Below, one piece after another: positions 1 through 9,432 of a stretch of DNA of 64,000 nt. The notes under the pieces are model-generated. The model worked only from the letters and a program-made list of their open reading frames with translations, made no database searches and had not been told where the DNA came from. The translations under genes were made by a program, and so were the position numbers. Source of the stretch: Streptomyces sp. A1136 (GTDB lineage Bacteria > Actinomycetota > Actinomycetes > Streptomycetales > Streptomycetaceae); the NCBI RefSeq assembly GCF_004795055.1, contig NZ_SSBJ01000014.1, forward strand, positions 62,001 through 126,000. Direction: 5' to 3'. Each line of letters starts with the position of its first letter. The first letter of the stretch is position 1.

Positions 1-203
1 ACGTCAAGCACTCGATCATGCGACTGATGTCGAAGGGCTTCAAGGACGAGATGGTGGCGCGCCGCCTCGGCATGTCCGTGCGGACCTGCCGGCGCCACAT
101 CGCGGAGATCACCGAGGAGTTGGAGGCGACCAGCCGCTTCCAGGCCGGCTTCAACGTCGCCATGTCCGGCATCCTCGACACCCCGCAGGACGAACTGCTC
201 TGA
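1..203 (+). CDS. LuxR-type regulator, C-terminal fragment cut by window edge
   Basis: The frame is open from base 3 without a start, so only about 66 C-terminal residues are visible. They form a LuxR/NarL helix-turn-helix: LMSKGFKDEMVARRLGMS gives the first helices and VRTCRRHIAEI the recognition helix, followed by a short tail. Such domains bind DNA and usually follow a sensor, receiver or ATPase domain, which lies outside the window. Only 12 bp separate its stop from the stop of the convergent PPTase gene, so it borders the acyltetronate-like operon and may be its pathway regulator. The position suggests this; nothing in the sequence proves it. Confidence 0.75.
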   Translation, partial: VKHSIMRLMSKGFKDEMVARRLGMSVRTCRRHIAEITEELEATSRFQAGFNVAMSGILDTPQDELL

Positions 204-215
204 CCCGGCTGGCCC

Positions 216-1064
216 TCAGACCCTGCCGAGGACGTCGCTGATGGTGTCCACGCAATCCTGGTCCAGCATCGTGGTGATGTCGGTGTCCGGCGAGGAACCG
301 AAGCCCGCGTCGTAGACGGCGCTGCTGACGCAGTACTCGTCGTCGATCACGAAGGTGCGGAAGGACCACTCGTCCCCCGCCCCGGGAGTGCCGTCCGGGC
401 GCTGCACCTGGATCGGCCGACCGTCCGGACCGAAGCCGAATTCGGTGAACCGGAAGTTCATCCCCTGGCCGATCGCCTTGCTGTATGCCTCCTTCAGCGT
501 CCACAGCCGTACGAGTGAGGGATTGCGCTCCCGCTCCTCCACCGCGGCCAGCGTGATCAGCTCGTACGGCGTACAGACGTGCCGGCCGAGCCCGTCCCGG
601 TACATCGGACGGTCCGTCCTCTCCGCGTCGACCCCGATCAGCCCACGGGTGGTCAGTCCGACCAGGAGCAGGTCGCCCGTGTGGCTGAGACTGATGTCGA
701 TCTGGTCGTAGCCACGCAGGTACGGCCGGCCCGTCGGCCCGTACGTGAGCTCCAACTGGACCGGGTCGCTGCCCAGCACCGCGCCGGCCGCGTACTTGAG
801 CAGCAACCGGGAGGCCGCGTAGCGGCTGCGTACGTCCTCGTGGGCCAGCTCGAAGTAGCGCGTCCAGTCGCGACCGAGCAGTGCGCGCAGTCCGTCCCCT
901 TGCGGAAGCCGTCGCCCCAGCTCGGACATCCGCGCCCACAGCAGGGCGGAGCCCGTCTCCCGCAGGTCCTCGCGGACCTGGTTCCAGGCTGCGTCCGAGC
1001 AGTCCGCAACCTCGACCGGGGTGGTAAGCGGCGCTCTTACGGCCGTCTTTCGGGGGGCCGTCAT
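216..1064 (-). CDS. 4'-phosphopantetheinyl transferase (Sfp-type)
   Basis: A 282-residue member of the Sfp/AcpS superfamily, which transfers phosphopantetheine from CoA to the conserved Ser of carrier proteins. The two Mg/CoA signature motifs are present: GVDAERTD and WTLKEAYSKAIGQG, about 45 residues apart. The ATG start overlaps the stop of the upstream ACP gene (ATGA), which indicates translational coupling and fixes the start. It is the last gene of the minus-strand operon, which contains three carrier domains (1061-1297, 7283-7591 and the PKS C-terminus), its most likely substrates. A second, unrelated-looking PPTase lies at 53075-53902. Confidence 0.9.
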   Translation of the reverse strand: MTAPRKTAVRAPLTTPVEVADCSDAAWNQVREDLRETGSALLWARMSELGRRLPQGDGLRALLGRDWTRYFELAHEDVRSRYAASRLLLKYAAGAVLGSDPVQLELTYGPTGRPYLRGYDQIDISLSHTGDLLLVGLTTRGLIGVDAERTDRPMYRDGLGRHVCTPYELITLAAVEERERNPSLVRLWTLKEAYSKAIGQGMNFRFTEFGFGPDGRPIQVQRPDGTPGAGDEWSFRTFVIDDEYCVSSAVYDAGFGSSPDTDITTMLDQDCVDTISDVLGRV

Positions 1065-1297
1065 TCTTGCTCCTTCACCAAAGCGTGGATGTCTTCGATC
1101 GTGCCGGCTTCGAGGATGGGCCGGACCGGAAGCCGTCGTCCCGTCTGTTCCTCTATGAGGGTGATGAGCTGCAGCAGGAGCACCGAGTCCCATTGCGGCA
1201 GGTCCGCCAGCCGGGTACCCGGCCCCTGCGCCCTCAGGTCAAGACTGAACTCATCATGGAGCAATCGGTGGAAATCGTCGAGGCTCCCCAGATCCAC
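1061..1297 (-). CDS. Discrete acyl carrier protein, probable glyceryl carrier
   Basis: A 78-residue acyl carrier protein. The phosphopantetheine motif reads QWDSVLLLQL, with the attachment Ser in the usual DSx context. The start is GTG, preceded by GGAAAGGACAG, and lies 44 nt inside the end of the FkbH-like gene. In tetronate pathways the ACP next to the FkbH-like enzyme carries the D-glyceryl unit, and I infer the same role here from adjacency. It ends in an ATGA overlap with the PPTase gene. Confidence 0.85.
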   Translation of the reverse strand: MDLGSLDDFHRLLHDEFSLDLRAQGPGTRLADLPQWDSVLLLQLITLIEEQTGRRLPVRPILEAGTIEDIHALVKEQE

Positions 1298-3200
1298 TTC
1301 TGTCCTTTCCGGCCGAAATGATGCGCAGCTCGATGTATTCGGGGACTGCTTGGATGTCTGTCAAGTCGTGGTGGAACAACGGCCCGCCCGCATCCCGGCC
1401 GCGTTCGGTGAAGCCCAGGGAGGGGTAGAACCCGGCGGCCCGGCCATTGGCCCGGGTCTCCCGATAGCGGGCGGTGACCGCCGTACAGCCGTCGGTGCGC
1501 GCGCGCTCCAGCAGGGCGCAGACTATGGCCTGTTCGATCCCCCGGCCCAGGACCCGGCAGCTCAGCCAGACGTTTTCGATGTCCAGGACGCCGCCGGTCC
1601 GTCGCGCCAGCACCGCTCCCACCATGCCGCTCGCGCCGAACCGGTCGCAGGAGCGGGCCACCAGCAGCACCCGGCCACCGGTCCCGGCCGCGGCAGCCTC
1701 CGCCTCCTTTTCGGTCAGCCGCAGTCCTGTCAGATTGAACCGGTTCGTACGCTGTGTGAGTTGAGCGGCTCTTGACCAGTCGTGTGGTCCGGGTGGACCG
1801 AGATCCACGGTGGTTTCGAGGTCACGCAGGAATCCGTCCGGCGTGCCGGCCAGTCGGCGGGCTGCGGAGCGCTGTGATTCGGCGCGATATCGACGGCCCC
1901 GGTCCCGGTCGTCCTCGGTGAGGCTCGGCGTGTCGAACCAGCCGTCGCGCAGCAGCCGGGTGACGTGCAGGGCGGGCTCGTCGTCGAGGCGGACCACGGC
2001 GGCCTCCGGCACCGCGGCGCGGACCCGCGCGCACTCGGCCGAGGAGTCGTCCACGAAGACCAGGGCTCCGGTGCCGATGCCCAGCCGCTCGGCGATGTCC
2101 CGCACCTGGGTGTCCTTGGGCCCCCAGTCGGCACGGATGGCCGCGAAGTCCCGCTCGCGCAGCACCGCGCCGGGAAGGCCGGAGAGCGCGGCCGACACCT
2201 CTTGGCGGTCGTTCTTGCTGCTGACGGCCAGCAGTACGCCCTGCGCGGCGATCTGGGCGATCACCCGCTGGAACGCCCCGAATGCCTCGGCGCGGCCCTC
2301 ACCCGCCGCGGAGATGCCGTCGACACCGTCCTCGGCGAGCACCCCGTCCCACAGGGTGTGGTCGAGGTCGAGCACCAGGCACTTGCGCGTCAGACCGTGA
2401 CGGGACCGGACCAGGTGGCCCACTTCGCGGGCAATCGCAGCCAGAAGAGGTCCGCCGAGCCGGGACCGGGCGTATCGGGCGAGCCGCACGTCGTGCACCG
2501 GCCCGCCCTCCGCGATCAGCGGATCGAGGTCCAGCACCACCAGACCGGTGCCGCTCGTACCGAGCCGCAGCAGCCGACTGTTGAAATCCCGCCAAACGGC
2601 GCCGAGTTCGGCCCGCGAACGGTGGTCGACGAGCTGATGGGTGCGCTCCCGGGGCAGCGGGACGGTGTTCAGGACCAGGACGCCCCGACCCTCGCCCGCG
2701 TGCCGGGCCGCCAAGCCGGTGAGCAGCTCCAGGGCCTCCCCCGCCGCGCGTTCCACGTCCTGCGGCCGCCACACGGCGGGGACGCGGCCGAAGACCGTCT
2801 CGTCGTCGAGCAGGCACAGGACCAATTCCGCCGCCCCGAACGGACCGCCCGGCCCGGCCAGGTCCTGGACGTAGGCTCCGTGGTCACCGAGGACGGGCTC
2901 CAACAGCAGCCCGTGTCGGGCCAGTTCGGCCGTCAGCGGGTCCACCACCGGTCCGACGGTGGACTGCCCGGTGATCCCGATCGTGACCACGGGGATGTCG
3001 GGGTGCCGGTCGCGTACCCGCTGCCGGTCCACCCCGGCCAGCATCCGCCCGATCCGGCGCAGCAGGGCCGGGTCGTCCTCCACCTCGTCCCGGGCCAGCA
3101 GTGCCGCGACCGTGTCGTAGGCATCCTCCAGCCGGCCTTGGTCCCGCAACGCACGGAGCCGGTCCAACACCCCCGTCCGGGCCGGCCCCTCCGCGGACAC
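1254..3200 (-). CDS. FkbH-like glyceryl-ACP synthase (HAD-IIIC plus GNAT-like domain)
   Basis: A 648-residue FkbH-like protein. An N-terminal alpha/beta region (about residues 70-250) is followed by a HAD-IIIC phosphatase-like domain with LDLDHTLWDG near residue 280 and LVFVDDSSAE further on. The C-terminus is a GNAT-like fold (about residues 430-630). This family takes the 3-carbon unit of 1,3-bisphosphoglycerate, removes phosphate and loads glyceryl on an ACP. I chose the GTG at 3200 because GGGGGAGGGG stands 7 nt upstream. A longer open frame reaches 3386 but runs back into the KASIII gene and has no such site. Its 3' end overlaps the ACP gene by 44 nt. Confidence 0.88.
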   Translation of the reverse strand: MSAEGPARTGVLDRLRALRDQGRLEDAYDTVAALLARDEVEDDPALLRRIGRMLAGVDRQRVRDRHPDIPVVTIGITGQSTVGPVVDPLTAELARHGLLLEPVLGDHGAYVQDLAGPGGPFGAAELVLCLLDDETVFGRVPAVWRPQDVERAAGEALELLTGLAARHAGEGRGVLVLNTVPLPRERTHQLVDHRSRAELGAVWRDFNSRLLRLGTSGTGLVVLDLDPLIAEGGPVHDVRLARYARSRLGGPLLAAIAREVGHLVRSRHGLTRKCLVLDLDHTLWDGVLAEDGVDGISAAGEGRAEAFGAFQRVIAQIAAQGVLLAVSSKNDRQEVSAALSGLPGAVLRERDFAAIRADWGPKDTQVRDIAERLGIGTGALVFVDDSSAECARVRAAVPEAAVVRLDDEPALHVTRLLRDGWFDTPSLTEDDRDRGRRYRAESQRSAARRLAGTPDGFLRDLETTVDLGPPGPHDWSRAAQLTQRTNRFNLTGLRLTEKEAEAAAAGTGGRVLLVARSCDRFGASGMVGAVLARRTGGVLDIENVWLSCRVLGRGIEQAIVCALLERARTDGCTAVTARYRETRANGRAAGFYPSLGFTERGRDAGGPLFHHDLTDIQAVPEYIELRIISAGKDRSGSGEPRRFPPIAP

Positions 3201-3234
3201 CGAGGTGCCCCTCCCCCATGTCTCCACGGCCGTC

Positions 3235-4269
3235 TCAGAGCCTCTCCAGGCCGAGTCCGGCCTCGATCCATTTGCTGGACTCGACGGACAGGACGAGCGC
3301 CCGCTCCCCCTGCGCCATGACGTCGAACAGCCGCTCCATTTGCAGGAAGGGCAGCGCGTTGCCCGTGTTCCCGGTGTCGGCGACACAGCTGATCTCCTGC
3401 GCGCAGGGCAGGGTCAGCCGCTGCGTGATCCGTTCGGTCATCCTCCGGGAGAGCTGCGGCGGCAAAAGGTAGTGGACGTCTTCGGGCTGCCAGCCGGTCT
3501 CCGCCAGCAGCGCCCACAGCAGCTGCGCCGCCATCTGCGGCACCTGTTCCTCGATCGCCTTGTAGTCCTCGGCCAGCATCGGCCGGTCCGACTCCCTGTC
3601 GCTGATGCCGTACCAGTCCAGGAGCTGTCCGGGCGCCCGGCCGAGGCCGGTGAGCCGGTGGACGATGTTCCGTACGGCGACCCGCTCCCCGGCCGGCTCC
3701 GCCGTCAGCACGGCCGCGCCCGCCCCGTCCCCGAACAGGACGTAGTTGACGAGTTCGCGGCCGGGGAGCCGGCCCGCGCCGGGCCGCAGGTCGAGGTGGC
3801 GGTGGGTGACGTCCCCGCCGATCACCAGCCCGGCGCCCGCCCCGGCGCCGAGCAGCGCCGCGCCGAGCTCCACCGCCTGCAACGCTCCCGAGCAGCCGGA
3901 CTGCAGTTGGTAGGCCGGAAGGTGGTCGAGCCCGAGCCGGTCGGCGACCTGGGCGGCCGTGGTGGGAAGCAGTCGGTCCGGGGTGGCGGTGGCCAAGACC
4001 AGGAACTCGATGTCCGCCGCGTCCAGGCCCGTGGCGGCGAGCGCCTTGGCGCCCGCCTCGGCACACAGGTCGGCCAATGAGGCGCGGACCTCCCCGGTGG
4101 CGAGGTCCCGGGCGAAGTGCCGGGTTCGCGTGCCGACGAACACGTCGATCCACTCGTCGCTGACTCCGAGGGCCTGGCCGAGCATGCTGTTGGAGACGGG
4201 CGGGCCGGGAAGGGCGCTGCCGCCGGCGGCAATGAACACGCTTGCGGGGTGCACGGTGTGCTCCTTCAT
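3235..4269 (-). CDS. KASIII-like condensing/acyltransfer enzyme, catalytic His replaced by Pro
   Basis: A 344-residue thiolase-fold protein of the FabH/KASIII type. The nucleophile is in LQSGCSGALQ (Cys126), and ADTGNTGNAL supplies the usual Asn region near the C-terminus. Where FabH has PHQAN, this protein reads LLPPQLSRRM, so the catalytic His position is Pro271. KASIII-like enzymes of tetronate pathways join glyceryl-ACP to a beta-ketoacyl thioester, making both a C-C and a C-O bond. The neighbours (FkbH, ACP, one PKS module) support that role. Its ATG overlaps the PKS stop (ATGA). Alternatively it may be an acyltransferase of the CerJ type. Confidence 0.85.
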   Translation of the reverse strand: MKEHTVHPASVFIAAGGSALPGPPVSNSMLGQALGVSDEWIDVFVGTRTRHFARDLATGEVRASLADLCAEAGAKALAATGLDAADIEFLVLATATPDRLLPTTAAQVADRLGLDHLPAYQLQSGCSGALQAVELGAALLGAGAGAGLVIGGDVTHRHLDLRPGAGRLPGRELVNYVLFGDGAGAAVLTAEPAGERVAVRNIVHRLTGLGRAPGQLLDWYGISDRESDRPMLAEDYKAIEEQVPQMAAQLLWALLAETGWQPEDVHYLLPPQLSRRMTERITQRLTLPCAQEISCVADTGNTGNALPFLQMERLFDVMAQGERALVLSVESSKWIEAGLGLERL

Positions 4270-7200
4270 GCGGCCGGGGCCGCCTTCGCGGTGATCTGGA
4301 CGCCGAGATGGTCTGCGAGGGTGGCGACCGAGCGCAGCGCGGGAAGCATGTGCGGGACGGAGATCTCGCCCAGCCGGGGCAGCCGGGCCTCGATCCGGTC
4401 CTTGAGCTGCATGATCATGACGGAGTCGAAGCCGAGGTCCTCGTAGAACCGGGTGGTGGGCACGATCTCCTCGTTCGCGTAGCCCCCGACCTCCGACACG
4501 GCGGCGATCACGGCCGCCAGGACCTCCCGGCTCCCGCCGGTCCGCTGCGAGGCCGTCCCGGACGCCGCCGCCGCTGCCGCGGGCGTCCGGACCGCGGATG
4601 CCGGCTCCGTCGTCCCCGTGTGCGCGGGACCCGCCGGGGGCGCCGTATCGGCCGGGGCCGCCAACGCCCGTCGGCCGTTGCGAAACCGGCTCTCGGTGCT
4701 GAAGACGTACGGCGCCAGTCGCTCGTCCCCGCGGTCCCGGGGCTCGTACAGGGTCGCCCAGTCGGGGTCGAGGCCTGCCCGGTACAGCGCCGCGACCACC
4801 TCGGCCAGCTCCCGGCCGCCCGACTCCGGACCGGGGCAAGGGTGCAGGAAGTCCCGCCCGCGGGCCGCGCCGGACCGCCCGGCCAGCGGCAGCAGCTGCG
4901 GGCGCGGCCCGACCTCCAGCAGATGGGTGGGCGCGCTTTCCCGTACGAGCGCTTCGAGCGCCTCGCCGAACAGGACGGGCTCGGCGGCCTGTCCGACCCA
5001 GTAGGCGGCGTCCAGCGGCTCCTCGCGCAGCATCCGGCCGTACCGGCAGGAGGCGAAGGGGATCTGCGGGCGCACGGCGGCCGTCCGCTCGGCGCGTTCC
5101 CGCAACCGGCCGAGGACCGGCTGCAGCCCGGGCGAGTGGAAGGCGTGGGCGACGCCCAGCCGGCGGGCGCGCACACCGTCCGCGCGCAGTGCCCGTTCGA
5201 TCCGGTCCAGCACGGCGACCGGTCCCGAAACGGTCACGTCCGACGGGCCGTTGACCGCTGCCAGTACGGCTTCCGGTTCGGCCGCGAGCAGCGGGGCGAT
5301 CTCGCCCCGCCCGATACCGACGGCCAGCATGGCGCCGCGCGGGAGTTCCTCCATCAGCGCGCCGCGGACGGCGACCAGCTCGGCCGCCTCCGCCAAGGTG
5401 AGCGCCCCGGCGGTCACCGCCGCCGCGAACTCGCCGGCGCTGTGGCCCAGTACCGCCACGGGGCGCACCCCCAGCCCGTCCAAGGTCGCGGCCAGCGCGT
5501 ACCCGACCGCGAACAGGGCGGGCTGGGCGTACCGGGTCCGCCGCACCCGCGGATCGGCGCCGAGCAGCAGCTCCCGTACGGAGAAGCCGGTGTGCGGGGC
5601 GAGCGCCGCGTCGGCCTCCTCCAGGTGACGCCGGTAGGCGGCGGACTCCCGGTGGAGACCGGCGGTCATCCCCGGGTACTCGCTGCCCTGGCCGGTGAAG
5701 AGGAAGGCGACGGTCGGCCGCGACCAGGAGGGGGCCCGGCGCGTCCCGACGACGGCGTCCGCGTCCGCCTCGGCGGCCTCGAACAGTGCGGCGGCGAGTT
5801 CGCCGGTGTCGCGGGCGGTGGTCGCGAAGCGGTACGGCAGCCCGGTCTTGACCCGGTTGCTGGATCGGCACAGAGCGGCGGCCGCGCCGCGCGGCCGGGC
5901 GGCCACCGCCGCGGCCTGCACGGCGAGGTTGCGACGCAGCCCCTCGGGGCTGTCCGCGGTGAGCGTGAACACGCCCGCGGTGGACCCGGTGCTTCCCGGG
6001 GCGGGTACCCGGGCCGCCGCGCTGCCGCCCGCCGCGATGCGGCGGGGCGCCGTCGCGAGCACCGCGTGCACGTTGGTGCCGCCCATCCCGAAGCTGCTGA
6101 CCCCCGCGACCGTCTCCCCGCGCGGTAGCCGCAGCGGGGACTTGAGCAGCCGCAGCCCGCGCTCGGCGAGCCGCAGCCGGGGGTTCTCACGGTCCGCGAA
6201 CCTGCTGGCCGGCACCAGGCGGTGGTGCAGTGCGAGCGCCGTCTTGATCAGCCCGGCGAGCCCCGCTGCGCCCTCGGTATGGCCCAGATTTCCCTTGACC
6301 GAGCCGAGGGCGCACGGCTCGGCGCGCCGCACGCCGTGCACCGCGCCGAGCGCCGCGCACTCGATGGCGTCGCCCAACACCGTTCCGGTGCCGTGCGCCT
6401 CGACGAACCGCACCTGGTCGGGGGTGACACCGGCCCGGCGGTAGGCGGCCTCCAGCACCTTTTGTTGGGCCCAGCGGCTCGGGGCGGTGACTCCGTTGCT
6501 GCGTCCGTCCTGGTTGACCGCGGTGCCGCGGATCACGGCGTACACCCGGCTGCCGTCCGCGAGCGCGTCCTCCAGCCGGCGCAGCACCACGACCGCGACC
6601 CCGTCGCCGCGCCCGATGCCGTCGGCCTCGGCGCTGAAGGGCTTGCACCGGCCGTCGGGGGCGGCCAACCCCAGCTGCTCGTAGACCAGCCCCAGCGACG
6701 GGGACAGGACCAGGTTGACGCCTGCCGCGAGCGCCGTCGACGTCTCGCCGGACAGCAGCGAGTTGACCGCCAGGTGGACGGCGACCAGGGAGGACGAGCA
6801 GGCGGTATCGACGGTGAGCGAGGGCCCCGACAGGTTGAGGTGGTACGAAACCCGGTTCGCGGTCATCCCGGCACTGCCGCCCGCACCGAGTTGTGGCGTG
6901 ACCCAGCGGTGGTCGGACATGGTGAGGCGGCCCCACTCGCCGCCCATCATCCCGACGAAGACCCCGGTGTCGGTACCGGCGAGCGCCGGGGGCGCCGTAC
7001 CGGAGTCTTCGATCGCCCGCCACGCGCACTGGAGCAGCATCCGCTGGTGCGGGTCCATGGCGGCCGCCTCGCGGGGTGAAACGGAGAAGAAGGCGTGGTC
7101 GAAACTGTCGATGCCGTCGGCGAAGCCGCCCCGGGAGACCGCGGGGAAGTCCGCGGCCGTCCACCGCTCGTCGGGCAGTCCACCGATCGCATCCCCGGAG

Positions 7201-7283
7201 CGCAGCAACAGCTCCCAGTAGGCGTCGGTGCCGTACGCGCCCGGGAAGAAGCAGTCGATGCCGACCACCGCGATGTCGCCCAT
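4266..7283 (-). CDS. Single-module type I polyketide synthase KS-AT-ACP
   Basis: A 1005-residue one-module PKS. The KS (about residues 1-430) shows DTACSSS, EAHGTG and KGNLGHTE. The AT (about 520-830) has GHSAGE near residue 614 and HAFHS, the signature usual for malonyl-CoA. The ACP is at about 930-1000 with [11 protein letters not shown]. No KR, DH, ER or TE domain is present, so one round of extension would leave a beta-ketoacyl thioester. That is the substrate a tetronate-forming KASIII needs. The ATG start lies in a TGATG overlap with the upstream ACP gene. The HAFHS motif could be tested with malonyl-CoA loading. Confidence 0.92.
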   Translation of the reverse strand: MGDIAVVGIDCFFPGAYGTDAYWELLLRSGDAIGGLPDERWTAADFPAVSRGGFADGIDSFDHAFFSVSPREAAAMDPHQRMLLQCAWRAIEDSGTAPPALAGTDTGVFVGMMGGEWGRLTMSDHRWVTPQLGAGGSAGMTANRVSYHLNLSGPSLTVDTACSSSLVAVHLAVNSLLSGETSTALAAGVNLVLSPSLGLVYEQLGLAAPDGRCKPFSAEADGIGRGDGVAVVVLRRLEDALADGSRVYAVIRGTAVNQDGRSNGVTAPSRWAQQKVLEAAYRRAGVTPDQVRFVEAHGTGTVLGDAIECAALGAVHGVRRAEPCALGSVKGNLGHTEGAAGLAGLIKTALALHHRLVPASRFADRENPRLRLAERGLRLLKSPLRLPRGETVAGVSSFGMGGTNVHAVLATAPRRIAAGGSAAARVPAPGSTGSTAGVFTLTADSPEGLRRNLAVQAAAVAARPRGAAAALCRSSNRVKTGLPYRFATTARDTGELAAALFEAAEADADAVVGTRRAPSWSRPTVAFLFTGQGSEYPGMTAGLHRESAAYRRHLEEADAALAPHTGFSVRELLLGADPRVRRTRYAQPALFAVGYALAATLDGLGVRPVAVLGHSAGEFAAAVTAGALTLAEAAELVAVRGALMEELPRGAMLAVGIGRGEIAPLLAAEPEAVLAAVNGPSDVTVSGPVAVLDRIERALRADGVRARRLGVAHAFHSPGLQPVLGRLRERAERTAAVRPQIPFASCRYGRMLREEPLDAAYWVGQAAEPVLFGEALEALVRESAPTHLLEVGPRPQLLPLAGRSGAARGRDFLHPCPGPESGGRELAEVVAALYRAGLDPDWATLYEPRDRGDERLAPYVFSTESRFRNGRRALAAPADTAPPAGPAHTGTTEPASAVRTPAAAAAASGTASQRTGGSREVLAAVIAAVSEVGGYANEEIVPTTRFYEDLGFDSVMIMQLKDRIEARLPRLGEISVPHMLPALRSVATLADHLGVQITAKAAPAA

Positions 7284-7591
7284 CACCGGTACCGCCCGTC
7301 CGCGGTCGTCGCGGTCATGGCCGTCCCCGCGGTCGGGGCTCCGCGGCCCGCCAGCACCGTGGGGAGGTGGGCGAGCAGGCTTTCCACGGTGGGGTGGTCC
7401 CACAGCAGCGTCGGTTCGACCTCCAGGCCGAACTCCTCCTCCAGGTCGCCGCACAGGCTCAGGGCCATCACCGAGTCCATGCCGTACTCGGCCAGCGACA
7501 CGGCGGGGTCGATGGTGGACGCCGGCCGGCGCAGGTACAGGGCGACCCGGTCCAGTAGCCAGGCGGGCGAGAACGGGGTGGGGGCGGTCAT
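7283..7591 (-). CDS. Discrete acyl carrier protein, probable starter carrier
   Basis: A 102-residue ACP with the attachment motif EYGMDSVMALSL and an Ala/Thr-rich tail. GAAGGAG stands about 8 nt before the ATG. It lies between the acyl-CoA dehydrogenase-like gene and the PKS gene, whose start overlaps its stop. The simplest reading is that the FAAL loads a fatty acyl group on this ACP, the dehydrogenase-like enzyme desaturates it, and the KS accepts it. The order of steps is inference. Confidence 0.87.
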   Translation of the reverse strand: MTAPTPFSPAWLLDRVALYLRRPASTIDPAVSLAEYGMDSVMALSLCGDLEEEFGLEVEPTLLWDHPTVESLLAHLPTVLAGRGAPTAGTAMTATTADGRYR

Positions 7592-7662
7592 CGCGTGCGC
7601 TCCTTCGGTGTGGCGGCTTTCGCCCGGCGCGGGGGCCGTTCGCACGGCACCGGGGCCGGCTA

Positions 7663-9432
7663 TCAGCCGCACACGGGTGTGTTGTAGAGGTCGTAGCTGT
7701 GTTGGGCGCCATATCTGATCTGCGTCTCGTGCCGGATCCGGGCCTCGCACCCGGGAGGCAGGGCGGGCACCCGCGCACCCAGCCTGCGCGCCACACGGTG
7801 CAGGGCGGCAGCCGCCCACGACGCGTCGGCGAGGAAGGGGTCCCCACCGTCGGCCGCGTGCCGCCAGACCCCGAGCACGGCGGCTGCGGCCAGCAGCAGG
7901 GCGTACCGGTCGACCAGCGCGAAGCCGGCCGCGATCGGCAGCGGTCGGGTGCCGTCGCGGTCGGCGGCCCTCACCCGCTCGCGCAGGTCGCGCAACTCAT
8001 CGGCGAGTACGCCGGCCAGTGCGGCCAGCGCCCGGACGGCCGGGTCTGTGCCGGTGATGTCGGCGCCGATCAGCGGCAGGCAGGCGCTGAGTGCGTCCCG
8101 GCCCGATGCGAGCCTGAGCCGGCCGGCGGACGGCAGCGGCGGCAACGGGTCCCAGGGCCGGAACAGCGCGGCGGGCGGCTCCGCCTCCCGGAACCAGGAG
8201 TCCTGGGCGAGCCGGGAAAGCTGGGGGATGACCGTGGCCTGGCAGGCGGCGGAGCCGGCGTGCCCGAGACTGAGCACCGGTACGTCCCGCAGGTGCTTCT
8301 GGAAGATGCCCAGCGTGCCCTCGAAGGTGTAGATGGCCGAGCCGAGCACCGTCGAGAGGTCGTACAACGTCCCGGTGAGCACTTTGGGCAGCAGGTATTT
8401 GAGCGCGGCCGAGTAGACGCTGGTCTGCTCGGGCAGCACGTGCAGCGCCCGCAGCGCCACCACGGCGAGGCTGTCGTAGAGCAGCAGGTCGACGAAGGCG
8501 CCCGTGGTGGCGGCGAAGGCGCGGTCGGTGTCGGGACCGTGGGCGCCGAAGGCCATGGAGCGCTGCGCCTGGAAGCCGACGGCCGTACGCAGCACGGTGT
8601 CGACGGCGCCGACCGCCAGGGCGGAGATGACCGTACGGCTGAGCTGGAAGGAGCGCAGCGCGGTGGTGACCCCGCTGCCGAGTGGGCCGAGCAACGCGGA
8701 GGAGGGCACCGGGCAGGAGTCGAACTCGACCCCGGCGAAGCGGCAGCCGCGCAGGCCCACGGCGAGGTGGCGGGGCAGCAGGGCGACCCGGTCGGCGGGA
8801 AGCGCGGCCGGGTCGAGCAGCAGGGCCGAATGGCTGCCGCTCCCGGGTTCCGGGTCGGTGCGGCAGAACAGCACCAGCGCACGGGCACGTTCGAGGTTGT
8901 TGATGACGGGTTTGGCCCCGCCCAGCAGCAGTCCGCCGTCCGGGCCGGGCCGGGCCGAGACCTGACTGCGTACGTAGTCGTTGCTGTGTGCGGTCTCGTG
9001 CTGGGCGATGGCGGCCTTGCCGCCGTCCAGCAGCAAGCCGGCCAGTTGGGTGCGCTGGTGCTCGGTGCCCGCCATCCACACGTCGGAGGCGGCCATCCAG
9101 CTCATGACCCCGTAGCCCATGCCGAGGCCGACGTCGCGCCGGAAGACCGGCCGCATGACGGCGACCAGGTCCTCGTACGAGGCGAGGCGCCCTCCGAGGG
9201 AGACCGGCACGAACTCGGCGAATACCCGGTGCTCGTCCAGCAGTTCCTCACCGGGGGTGAAGCGCTCCGCCGCCCGGTCGGCGGCGACCAGTCGGGCGTA
9301 CCCGAGGGGGTTGGCCGGGTCCCCGGGGTCGCCGAAGGCCGCCTCCAACCCGGCCACGCGGGCCCGGACGGGAGGCTCGGCGGGCGCGGGGGCGGGCGGG
9401 GATTTCGGCGCGCGGGCGAGCAAGCGGTTCAC
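7663..9432 (-). CDS. Acyl-CoA/acyl-ACP dehydrogenase-like flavoenzyme
   Basis: A 589-residue member of the acyl-CoA dehydrogenase superfamily, longer than the usual ~390 residues through a C-terminal extension. The recognisable core runs from the helical N-terminus (EHRVFAEFVPVSLGG, near residue 50) through the middle beta-domain (AIAQHETAHSNDYV) to the C-terminal helical bundle. Members in FAAL-containing pathways often desaturate ACP-bound fatty acyl chains at the alpha-beta position using FAD. The GTG start overlaps the FAAL stop (GTGA). A 71-nt gap separates it from the ACP gene. An oxidase role cannot be excluded. Confidence 0.8.
   Translation of the reverse strand: MNRLLARAPKSPPAPAPAEPPVRARVAGLEAAFGDPGDPANPLGYARLVAADRAAERFTPGEELLDEHRVFAEFVPVSLGGRLASYEDLVAVMRPVFRRDVGLGMGYGVMSWMAASDVWMAGTEHQRTQLAGLLLDGGKAAIAQHETAHSNDYVRSQVSARPGPDGGLLLGGAKPVINNLERARALVLFCRTDPEPGSGSHSALLLDPAALPADRVALLPRHLAVGLRGCRFAGVEFDSCPVPSSALLGPLGSGVTTALRSFQLSRTVISALAVGAVDTVLRTAVGFQAQRSMAFGAHGPDTDRAFAATTGAFVDLLLYDSLAVVALRALHVLPEQTSVYSAALKYLLPKVLTGTLYDLSTVLGSAIYTFEGTLGIFQKHLRDVPVLSLGHAGSAACQATVIPQLSRLAQDSWFREAEPPAALFRPWDPLPPLPSAGRLRLASGRDALSACLPLIGADITGTDPAVRALAALAGVLADELRDLRERVRAADRDGTRPLPIAAGFALVDRYALLLAAAAVLGVWRHAADGGDPFLADASWAAAALHRVARRLGARVPALPPGCEARIRHETQIRYGAQHSYDLYNTPVCG

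Noticed and set aside
3201-3386. Upstream extension of the FkbH-like protein
   Set aside because: It would overlap the KASIII coding end and adds Ser/Arg/Pro-rich sequence; the GTG at 3200 has a strong ribosome site.
4242-6128. A 628-codon plus-strand frame over the PKS
   Set aside because: It lies opposite the AT and linker region of the PKS, is Arg/Gly-rich and shows no motif.
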